Positions 25,801 through 35,921 of a DNA stretch of 64,000 nucleotides are shown in pieces. The DNA lies in NCBI GenBank assembly GCA_019188255.1, contig JAETXT010000007.1, positions 3,720,001 through 3,784,000 of the forward strand, given 5' to 3'. This stretch comes from Verticillium longisporum. Its lineage: Eukaryota; Ascomycota; Sordariomycetes; Glomerellales; Plectosphaerellaceae. Below the pieces are notes generated by a model. That model worked only from the letters and a program-made list of their open reading frames with translations. It did no database searches and had not been told where the DNA came from. The translations under genes and the position numbers were made by a program. Numbering within the stretch: position 1 is the stretch's first letter; every line of letters starts with the position of its first letter.

Positions 25801-26084
25801 CTCGACACCCGGGCCCTTGAGACCGATAATGAGGACGTTGGAGGCGCCCATGCGCTTCATGGCCTCATGGCCTAGCACGTAGAGCTGTCGGCTGTACAGA
25901 GACTCGTCGATCTCGGTGTTGCCGACTACAGCAGAGTCAACCTGCATTCTGGTGACGAGGTCAACCTCGGGAAGCTTCTGGTCCTGGAAGCAACGCAGGT
26001 CAGCACATGATGGGATCACTGGTGGTCGGCCATCCCGACAGGACCAGACAACTGGGTATACGAGCGTGATTGACGTACAGCCAT
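22880..26084 (-). CDS. UBA1: Ubiquitin-activating enzyme E1 (UBA1)
   Basis: Activates ubiquitin with ATP and passes it to E2 enzymes; cytosol and nucleus; essential in yeast. Predicted length about 1,037 residues, normal for the family. Exons are 26084-26079 (Met-Ala only) and 25983-22880; the 95-bp intron joins to [16 protein letters not shown]. Visible are the inactive adenylation half ([35 protein letters not shown]), the active half ([34 protein letters not shown]), the catalytic cysteine segment [19 protein letters not shown] and the C-terminal ubiquitin-fold domain. Four frame breaks all lie in G/C runs one base short: 25402-25406, 25016-25019, 24191-24195 and 23650-23653. Adding one base at each rejoins conserved sequence, so these are almost certainly assembly errors. 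Open codons upstream of the ATG (through KRKLSSGESPTHKKT) lack another ATG, so 26084 is the best start. Confidence 0.95.
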
Positions 26085-27572
26085 GGTTTTCTTGTGGGTT
26101 GGAGACTCCCCGCTGGAGAGTTTGCGCTTCCCCAGCTTGGCGATGGTAAATGGGGAGAGGAGATTGTTTGGGATTGACGTTATGGCGTGAGGGATGGGAG
26201 CCCAGTTGGACACGCCTGGGACAGCTCAAACCCCACTACTTGCGTGGCAGGGAGAGGTTTCGTGGGCGGCGTTGCTGTTCAAAAGTCGTGAATCGCTTGT
26301 TCAAGGTAAAGTCGTTGTATATAGATTGCGCCGGGCAGGATCTGATAAGGAAGGGTGACGGGTCGAGATGGACCGGAGGTGAGGTTCTCAGCAGTATGAA
26401 CAGGGCTGACAAGACGGCGGTATTGGTGGAGGGGCATCTACAGGCGGGGGATTGAGGAGAGCCGACGTAGCTGTTGGCCAGGTTTCTAAGCAGGCAGCGA
26501 GTCCCGGGGCTGCCAGTGGGGCGGAAGGCACCAGACGTCTGTTACTAAGGTATGTAAGCGAAACCCATGGAGACTGCTGAGCCTCATTCGACAGCTGGCG
26601 CCACATATTAGTGGGTCGGTTGCGTCAGGCCTGTCTGACGATTAAAGTCTACGGCCATCAGGATCTCTGGGTGATGATGAAAAGAGTGCTTCGATGGATT
26701 CCGCGGCAATCTAGGCGCTGTATAAAGTTGCACATGACATTGTTTGTGATTTGAAATCGGGGGTTTGGTATCCCGATTTGGTTGAGCATGCATTTGCCGT
26801 GCCTAGGGTGCGTCTGCCATCCACAACCACAATGATATTTGGGGATAGACGACTGTAAGACCGTTGATCGTCACGAAAGCGGCAAGTAAAGCCAAGCAAT
26901 CTGCATTTCGTACAAAATCATTATTTTCCTTGGCTGGAAAACTGCGAATATATATCTACTTTTTTTTTGTCACGGTTCAGGCTATTCAGCACCGAGTAGC
27001 TGAGCGGCGAACATCCTCCATGACGCGCTTGACTTGGACGATGAGATGGTAGTTGTATCTATGCGAGTGTTCATGCCACACTTGGGACGAGATTCTTCAA
27101 ATCCCAAGTGCCAAAGACATGATCGAGTTGTGGGTATGGAATACGATACTTCGAGGCAGGTAACCCTGGAGGCAGAGGCTGCGAATTATCCAGTTGGAAC
27201 ATATCTGAGAACATAAATCCGACGGCGTAAATAGACACTTGGATGAATGGATTGAGATGAGGCACCCGGATACATTAAACATAAGATAACTCCTGCCATG
27301 TGCTTTCTTAACTTTCATTTCACGTTTTGTCATAGCCGTGACAACGCTTGGCCAGTTAATAACATGATCAATATAACGACAGCCCCGGGCTCTGCGGCAT
27401 CCAAAGCGGCGTATGAACATCACCGTCAGTCACCACCACATATCCGAGGTAGGCCTTTTTGCTTCAATCAGTGGTATTGGCACACTACTAAGATATCACG
27501 CGCATCGTGCGGTTTCTAGACCAGCTGACGACGAATCCGTGTAACCGTCCGCGCACCATCTCCACGTCTGAT
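26085..27572. other. UBA1 promoter and FKBP 3' region
   Basis: This lies between two minus-strand genes. The UBA1 promoter and leader should occupy the left part. From about 26600 the sequence is more AT-rich, with a T run near 26961. I see no coding frame or RNA gene. Confidence 0.5.
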
Positions 27573-28167
27573 TTACTGGACCTTCTTCAGCTCGACATCG
27601 CTGTAGACCACCAGTTAGCATCGTGCCACCGCCGCCACACAGAGCGGGCAAGTAACCCAGGACGGCAAACTTACAAGATGAGATCGGCGTTGGGGGGATG
27701 TGGCCGGTGAAGCCGCTGAGATGAACGCGTCAGTCGAGTTGCAGCTGAAAGCTGAGGCAAGGGGCTTGCAACAGAAGCAGGGAAAGGCATACCGGGCACC
27801 GTAGCCAAAGTCACTGGAGATGTCGAGGGTGGCCTTCTCGCCGACCTTCATCTGGGTGACACCCTCGTCCCAGCCACGAATGACTTGACCGACACCGATC
27901 TTGACGACGAAGTCGCCGCGGCCGACGGAAGAGTCGAACCTGGAACAGAGAGAAAAGACCCGGTCAGCAACCAATGGTTCGCAAACCGCACTCAGGCGCA
28001 AAGGGGGTGACGCAATCGAGAAGATAGGACGCGGGAACGTACTTCTTGCCCTTGTTGTCGGGCTGCGAAGTGTCCTTCAGGAAGCCGGTGTACTCAATGG
28101 TGACAGTCTGGCCCTTGGTGGGGGTGGCGCCAGTGCCGGGCTGGTGGGTGATAACGTTGACGCCCAT
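27573..28167 (-). CDS. FPR1: FKBP12-type peptidyl-prolyl isomerase
   Basis: Small FK506/rapamycin-binding prolyl cis-trans isomerase of about 113 residues. Exons: 28167-28043, 27939-27793, 27715-27675 and 27600-27573, with clean GT-AG introns. It carries the hallmark segments [53 protein letters not shown] and a final DVELKKVQ; these include the aromatic pocket residues (Tyr, Phe, Trp, Tyr, Phe) that bind FK506 in known FKBPs. Exon 3 is one C short at the G run 27692-27697 (coding strand CCCCCC, seven needed for IPPNAD), another likely consensus error. The ATG at 28167 gives the canonical cytosolic protein. Immediately upstream the same frame stays open and resembles a mitochondrial presequence that may begin at an ATG at 28274 if a further C is missing at 28261-28265; see findings. 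Confidence 0.93.
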
Positions 28168-31100
28168 CTTGGATGCTGATGTCTGGAAGGTTCTGCGGTC
28201 AGCAGGAGGGAATTGCAGCCTCGGACCCCGCAGCCGGGCAACCGAGGCCAGAAGGGCGGAGGGGGTCGTGGCATGCCTGTGATGGTCAATTGGGTTGGTT
28301 TTTGTGGTGTTTTGTGAGGAGGTGGAAGATTCAGACAAGGCCGGTCGGAAGATGAAGGGAAGGGGCGGCAGGCAGGGTATTTAGGGACCACGGCGGATCT
28401 GGGTACGCTCGGGAAGATCTTTGTGCTTCCACTGGGCGTGCCCCGTATGTGTGCCTGTCCTGACGACGTGCGACAGCCCTGTCCGCTGTCCCGTCTCCTG
28501 CCTCGCCAGCTCCAGCTGCCGCCTCGAAGCAAGTTCCCCTCCACCCTCGTCCAGGCACGACATAGGTCCCGCCGAGACCCTATGACGATAAAGTCGCCTG
28601 CTAACAGTTTCTGCCCCGCGCTGCCCCTCCCAACCCCTCTTTCGCACCACCACGATTGGGTGACCAGGTACTTCCGGGTCACCTTCTGCGACCTCGTCAC
28701 AGAAAACCTGCAATGACGGTACTTGTCGGGACCTTCCACCGCCAAAAGCCCTCTGCACTCTGCGCAGCAAACGTGCCCGCTTGTTAGCGATCTACTTCAA
28801 AACCTCGCATTGCCTGCCCCCACCACACAGGGAAGCTCTGCCACGACAAGCTCCCGATCGCGCGGGACGCGGCGGCAGCGGAACTGTGACAATTCCCATC
28901 GACAATGTCGCAACCACGCCGTCATGGTAGTCGCCCGCCAATGAGTTTGATGGGAGAAGGCAGTCTCGAGAGTGGTTTGATACTATTCATTGCTCACCTT
29001 CGTCTTGATGCTAACAACCCAGAGCTTACCTTTCAACATGTCTGTGGTGCGCCATGCGCCGAGTCAGCCAGCTACTGCCCGCTCCATGATGGCCGCCAAA
29101 ACGCGGAGCACGCACCCGGAGATGATCGGTCGTCGAGATGTGACAGCGGAAGCTGCGGGCGGCATGATCACCGAAACCTGTCGGATCACCACCAGCCGGA
29201 TTGACGACTATGATCCTTCAATTTACAGGCTGCGCTCTCCGGTGTACCAGTTGAACGCTTTCTTCATCAACCCACAGTCCTCTCGACACTACTTTTCCCG
29301 CTGGAATATCACCCTGATGCGAGCATCCTCCATCCATCACAAACCGCGGCAGGTTCTAGGACGCGAATTGACAATATTAACATATACTGGTACTGCCAAC
29401 CCAGGACCTGTCATTAACCCTAGGGGATTGGGCACCTTGTCGCGCCAGAGAAATCTATCATCGTCACTTTCCAGTGTTTGCTGATTGCAGGCACCAGCGC
29501 CCGTGGTTGGAAGCCTCTTCGTCGAGGACGGAGACACAAGACATTTCAATACTGTAGTGACCCTCGTTGGTGCACCTGTTGTTTTTTCGGGCTCGCGAGA
29601 ACACAGGCGCCACAACGTAGGACGAGTCAGCCGGCAAGGTTGGCTGGCAAGCGAATGCAGTAGTTAGTTGGCTGGTCGTCAGCAGATCACCCACCAAAGG
29701 TCATCGGCAGCGTGCAGGACTTGATGAGGTTGGTAAGCCTCCTCGTCACATCCTGCTGTTCCAGTCATTCTGTGATCTAGCCGCAGCAACAGTTGGTATT
29801 TCTGTGGCCGCTGCAGGCTGGTGGCCACGGTCACCACAGACGCCGACCAAGTCTTGACATGGCACGGAGAGGCTCTCGCCTGGTTCGGGTCGAGTCAACT
29901 TCGCTCGCACATCATCTGACAAACGCGACGTCTGCTGCATCGAACGACTCTCTCCCAGCTTGGTGGATGCAAACTATTGTCCACACATGTCTTAAGGCCA
30001 TGTATTCGGCAACATGAGCAACCTGCCTGCCTGACAGTATTGTTCCCCAATGTAATCCTAAACAGTCAGAAAACAGGCAGAAGCAATATAAAGCGGGCTG
30101 TCTTGCGTTCACCTCGGCAACAAACACCGGCAACGGTTGTGAAAGTCGAGCAAGCGATGATCATTAACGCCCAGGCCGAACTTCGGATGGCATACGTTGA
30201 CCAGGGACGCCAGTGCCTGCGGCAGAGTATTGTGCACGAGTCGCGATGTGGTGTCAGTCGTGTTTGATGCGATATTTCCCGATTCCAAAGTGAAAGTTGC
30301 TCATCTCAAATCAGCCCCGAGACTCCAGCCAGGGAGGGAGATATCTCAACTGGCCCCTACATTGTCGTGACAACCGAGAGTCTGGATCACACCAGATCCT
30401 GCAGGATTGGGCATCACCAGATGCCGAAGTGGAAGGGAGCGAACAGCCGACAAAGATGCGCCTCCTCTCTTCGCCCTGACGCAGACAGCCGCGAGAGATT
30501 ATTGCCCAACGAGAGAGAGGTACGACGTGACCGGAGAGACAACCCAAGCCCGGAAAACCTGCTGTACGACCTCCGACAATCATCTCGCCCGCTAAGGGGC
30601 AACAGCAAGCGAGTATACCATCTGAGTCTCTTTGTCGAAAGTTAAATCAACTCGGTTGAGCAAACTATCGCTCATCGGTGCCATCCGCGATGGGGTGTCC
30701 GGCAACAGCAAAGCCGGCTCTGACTTTCCAATACACATATTCAAAGAATGGGAACAATTACATGACAGGGGAACAGAGCCGGCCAGGGCACTACGAGAAC
30801 ATGCATGGTAACCCCACGGTGCTATTCGTCCAAAGCGTTTGGCAAATCGTCTGTTGCCAGCCGTCGTCTGGTCTTGGGGTCGGAAATCGGCGTTGCTGAA
30901 ACAGAACGTCTCCAATCGCAAAGGCCAGAATGGTCGCCGTGCCGATATTTTTGTGCCATCTGATTATGGTAACCTTTCCCGTGAACGCGACGGGCTCCTT
31001 CGAGTTTCAGGATGGCCTCCGCTTCTCAATAGGCCTCCGGTGCATGTCGGATGGGACGCACTTGAACAAAAGCAAACTGAGCTTATTGCCTAGGCTGTCC

Positions 31101-31900
31101 AGGCGAGGCATGGTCGGGGAAAAGGCTAGATGCCAGATTGAACCGAGCCTTTCCACTACACTTGTAGGGGAGGGGTGTTGACCCTGGAATACGGGGCCGA
31201 GTTTCAGTTTGATCGAGACGAGGGCGCTCTCGGCCCAGGTTCGTCGAGACGCTGGGCTCCTATTGCGTCACTTCCATGCCGACACGGAAAGGCTCTTTGG
31301 TTCACCTTTCCGTAGTTACGAGTGTTTGGTGTTACGGCAGAACTGGCAAGACATGAGGGGACCAACACAGCCATCGGGGAGAATGGCCCCAGTCAGGCGA
31401 AGGATGCTGCGCCACGAATCCCGCGTTCCGCAGAATGTGAATGACGCCGTGTTGCGGAAAACGTTGGCGATGGCCGGGCGCCTTCTTCTTTGTTATGTGC
31501 AAGCGTGAGACACAAGACACGCGGAACGGTAGGATGCTGTTGTGCGGCGTTCGAGTTCCCAGCAGCCTGGCAAGACATGCATCGCGGACAGGAGGCGCTC
31601 CTATCGTAGCAGAAGCGATGGCTACCTAGCGAAGAGGCTGTTCTGATTATCCGGATAGTGCCACTGGTGGCAGCTTCGAGATTCCATCCAGATTCATGCA
31701 CAGTAACGGCACGGGAACGAGATGCCAATAAAGCATACTTCGAACCTACACGGACTGGCCCCGCTTTACGTTTGGAATGCCAACGGCTTTTGCCTCCCCT
31801 TTAATTGATTAGTCCAGGGGTCCTCATTGAACATCGTTGCTGTTCGCCGTGTAACTGAGTTGGACCTAGATTCATGGCAGTTCGGCGAAGCAGAGTGGCG
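28168..31900. other. Gene-free stretch upstream of the FKBP gene (left part)
   Basis: The first few hundred bases hold the FKBP leader and promoter. Beyond that, both strands contain only short frames with no recognisable domain. One 83-codon frame at 30930-31181 (+) begins with a hydrophobic, signal-like stretch but has no other support. No tRNA cloverleaf or transposon ends were recognised. Confidence 0.5.
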
Positions 31901-32704
31901 TTCCGAATAAGGTACTGTTATCGTTCAGTAGAAGGCACACTAGCTGCGTCAGCGCATTGGGGAGGCTCAAACCTTCTTGCACCCATGCACAGGAAACGGC
32001 AGTACTGTACAGTAGGTACCTAAGTAACTTTGCTAATGTAGCTAGCGAAGAGTGGTGCCTGGCAGCGACTCCCAGATTATGGGTCAACGCGTGCATAGTA
32101 CCTGAAAAAGCGTGAAAGCCTGTCTTGGAAGCCATGACGCGACACGGACGTACCATGTAGGAATGATCTCGGTAGTCTCATCGGAGGGATCCGGTGGTCC
32201 ATCAGCTCAGCGAGTCAGAATGCGGTGCCTGGGCATAGACCCAATATTTTCCGTGTCAAGCAATAAGATTCATCTCGAAGCCTTTGCTTGTATTTCTTTG
32301 TTTTTCGCGCTCGTGCTGACACGCGGATCCAGATGGCGCGCAACAATCAGGGAGACACGCTGATCCAATAGTCTTCTGCTGGGCCTAGAACCTGTGCTGG
32401 AGGTTGATCACCTCTGCATCCTGGGGTCGACTCCGCGGGCCCATTTCCTTTGTGGGTATGCGACACCTTTTGTGGTACATCGTGGTGATGACGAGTCGCA
32501 AGGGATTGAAGAGGCAAGTTGGCTGTCCTGATCGCTCGCTCCCTTCCTTTCAATTGAATATGCCCCGATTTCATCAGAAGAGCAGGTTTGCCAGAGATGG
32601 GATGATCAACTCAATGCATTGTCCGTAGCGGCCGTTGTGCTTGCTTTGTGCAGGCCGGCTCTCAGCTGTACATGTACAAGTAGTGTACCAGACAGAACAG
32701 CACA

Positions 32705-32737
32705 GTAAGGTACCTAAGGTACTATGTAGGTACCTAT
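32705..32737. repeat. GGTACCTAAGGTA palindrome patch
   Basis: GTAAGGTACCTAAGGTAC, then TATGTAGGTACC, repeats the same motif as the other intergenic patches. A shorter copy (GTAGGTACCTAAGTAAC) is at 32012-32028. Confidence 0.6.
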
Positions 32738-35700
32738 CTGGGGCAAAGGCAGGGCAGCATAGAATGGTGGCTTGATTGAATTAAAGGCCCAAGCAGCGGC
32801 GCCCAGGGTCCCGCTGGTGGGCTTTCCGAGACAAGCTAGAGCTGCAATTACATGTAGACGCAGGCACTCTCATTCGTCAAATGTTCCCCTCTATCGGCGC
32901 CGGCGCATGGGGGGAGACATTAGAACAGGGGTAAACCGCGCGAGGATGCAAGGATCTCACGGGCAACCACCTGGCCAGACGGGAAGACCTGACCAGGTGG
33001 CAAGTACCAGACGCGTACAGTACTCGAGCCTTTTTGACGGATTTGCGTTGTTTGGGTGCAAGTGCACATCTTTGGTCCGTTGAAGTGATGCCTCGCATGA
33101 CCACACCACCAATATCCACACCAGGACGTTGCTGTTCCTTCTTCGCTGCAGTGGAAGGTGAAGGACCGAAGAGATCGACGTACTCTGCAGCGACATGTAG
33201 TCCGTGTCTGTAGCGGATGACCATATATGTGCGCAGGAGTTTCCTCACGCTTCGGGATCCGCTGAGCAGCAAAGAACGTGCCCGTTTGGGCGCCGAGTCA
33301 ATGTATTCCAGTGGCACCGCCTGCCAGCAATAACACATGTGGCCCCCCTCCTCCCCAAAACTGTACAGCGAAGGGATCGTCGTGTCTTTTCATGGCCGGG
33401 ACCCTCGCACGTGGATGTAAATCTGTGTGTCATGGGCTGCGACCGTCTAGAACGGGAACATGGACGACGAACGCCGCGGTCAGTGCAATACATGTACATG
33501 AGCGGTACGAGCCAGGATCGGGCAAGTTGACCAGGGGAGCGGAGGACGGCAGTCCACATGGCCAATGGGCACTTGTCCGTGTCCCACTTACTCCGCCCGC
33601 AAAACACAAGTTGGCCAGCCAGATTGGAGGGCGGCAGGGAGTCCCTGGGAGAAAGCTTGACCAGCCGGACCTCAAGGTACGAACGGGGTGACTTGCCTGG
33701 GCTCGCTTGTTCCTAGCTTCGTGTCAGGTAGTTGAACGGTGACAGTCGGGTACTGCTAGGAATACAGTGAGACCGGGCTTGATGGCAGCCCCAACCGCCA
33801 CTTGTGCAAACCAGCATGGTGAACTGGGGCCTGTCGTTTCCCTCACGTTGTCCACCGCCGCCGCCACAGTCATGGTACCATGTATATATTCAGTATGTCA
33901 GTAGCAGGTGTCCTTGCACCGTCGCCAGGTCTCAGCCAGGCCCCAAGATGGTTCGTTTCGCCGTTAGCTGCTTGTTGGCGCAGTTCAGTTAGTATCTGAG
34001 ATCGATGGAGGCAGCCCCAGAGGACGGCAAACAACACCTCGCATGCTGTTTCGGGGGACTATCGAGGGGAGCCTACTCCACCCATCCTTTGTTGCCCATA
34101 CTCAAATGTTGCTCGCACAAGGGAGGCCAGAAGTATGGCGCTGAAAAGGGCGACGGTCTTTTGCTTTGTTTACGACGAGCACTTTTCGATAGTACTTTAC
34201 TCGCAGGCATTGATCGTACCGGGGTAGCCTCAACGTCCGCGTTGCAGGACAAAGAGCTGCTCAGAGGACTGCGCCATTTTGACCAAGAATCGCGTACCGA
34301 TGGAGTTCGTGGAAAGTACCTGGTTGACCTACACATGTTTTACACAAAAGGGAGGTATGCCATGGCCTTTCAGCAAGGTAGGCACTACCATGCACTCTGC
34401 AAGCTGGCGCCGTCGTAAATGAAATGGCACACCTGTTTACCCGCTTGAGGCCCACCTTGGCTACAGGTCATGTGTACAACAGTTGAGCATACACAACTGG
34501 TGACAGAACTCAGTAGTTGGGACTTACGCCATGGCTCCTGCCAAATCAATAATAGTGCACGCACCACCATGCGCATCCTCCAGCGGTGCCAACGTGGGAT
34601 CGGGGGAAGCAGGTGCGCCTTGCACAGGCACTTGCCCTGGCTGAGCAATTGTGCCCGGGCTGGCTCGAACGGTGGTGGACGGTGACCGGTGACCGGTGAC
34701 CGGCTGACGGTGGATTGAGGCATTGCACTGGTATGGGCAATGCATCACCCCCTCCACCAAGGGCCCCAGGGCAGAACCCACTCACTACAGAGCCTACCAC
34801 CAGACTATGTCGTCCCTGCGCTCAGGGGCCCCAGGGCCCCAGGGCTACCCACCATCCTCCCTCCCCGGGCCCAACTTGGGAGACTGGAATCCCAACTCTC
34901 TCTCTTGTCGTCCTGCACTCGCTACGCCTCCCGTCTGCCTCTCCTCCACACCCTCCCCCAAGGAACCATCCCCCTGTCGTGTTTCCCGTCAATCAATTTC
35001 ATTCCTTTAGTCCCCATCCCCCTTTCCATCCCTCTCGCGTGTCTCTCTTTTCCCTCCTCCCTTCTTACACCTGTTTGTCACCGACAAGCGTCCTTGCTTC
35101 GCCGCCCGCCTCCGACAAGAATTCCTCCAAAGGCGACTCTCGACCTGTCCGCTTGATTCGATTCTCGAGTGTGCCGCTTCACGAGCCCTCTCGACACTGC
35201 TGGATCCCGGCCGAGACGCAGCTTCCACCAACGACCTCGGGAGGTCTCCACGAGCCAATGCAAATGCCAGCTTGATCGCTCACAAATCTGTCGTCGCGCC
35301 CTGCAGTTCTCAACCCCAAACCGGTGGACGTTTTGAACCCAAGTCATCGACACATGCTTTCAGCAATCTGACGATTTCCTTCGTCGAGTCACTCATTTTC
35401 TGGATCTACAATCATTGTGCCCTCAGCATAAAACGTGAGTTGGCGACCGCCGCCCTCCAGCCACCCTCGACCCGGCAGAGAAGCAACAATCCCCCGCGAT
35501 GGAGGCGCTGAGGGATGGAATGCTGCAGGGCGAGAAATGGTGTTGGGACCTGATCCGGCATGGACCCTTGGCCCCTCTGCAATGCTCGTCCCACGTCTTC
35601 CCCTCCCAGCAGTCCGTCCTTCGCGGATCCTCCATGCTTGCTTCGTCGCAGACAACGTGGGTTTCGTCTCGGTCCGCTAATATGCTTGGCAGACTACACT

Positions 35701-35746
35701 CGTTGACTCTATGTCAAGTACATTCGTTCCTACAACATTCTGACAA

Positions 35747-35828
35747 GTGAGTCGTGTTAACGGCGGTCGCGTACATGACCGGCTCTAGGCGCCAATGAGC
35801 GAGCTCACAAACTGACCGACATTGCCAG
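35747..35828 (+). other. Putative intron in the MSB2 5' untranslated region
   Basis: A consensus donor GTGAGT at 35747 is followed 82 bases later by CTGAC and an acceptor TTGCCAG ending at 35828, about 93 bases before the MSB2 ATG. Length and signals match other introns in this window. It is not needed for the coding frame, so only transcripts could confirm it. Confidence 0.45.
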
Positions 35829-35921
35829 ATCACAACTGCTACGTGCAAACACCACTCTCGTTAAGACCTTGACAGTATACACTATCCCATAATCGACGGC
35901 TGGCAGCACAAACAAGAAATC

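Larger units (their letters stand above)
31901..35921. other. Gene-free stretch and MSB2 promoter/5' leader (right part)
   Basis: Unrecognised DNA to about 34800, with palindrome patches at 32012-32028 and 32705-32737 and a GGTGACC triplet repeat at about 34680-34702. From about 34870 to 35110 the + strand is strongly pyrimidine-rich, typical of fungal promoters and leaders, leading into MSB2. No coding frame is supported. Confidence 0.55.

Noticed and set aside
5025..26084. Reading the frame-broken chitin synthases and UBA1 as pseudogenes
   Set aside because: Domains are fully conserved on both sides of each break, breaks cluster in homopolymers with the same sign, and UBA1 is essential; consensus error explains them better.
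26085..26213. N-terminal extension of UBA1 upstream of 26084
   Set aside because: The frame is open but begins at GTG with an in-frame stop just before; no ATG is available.
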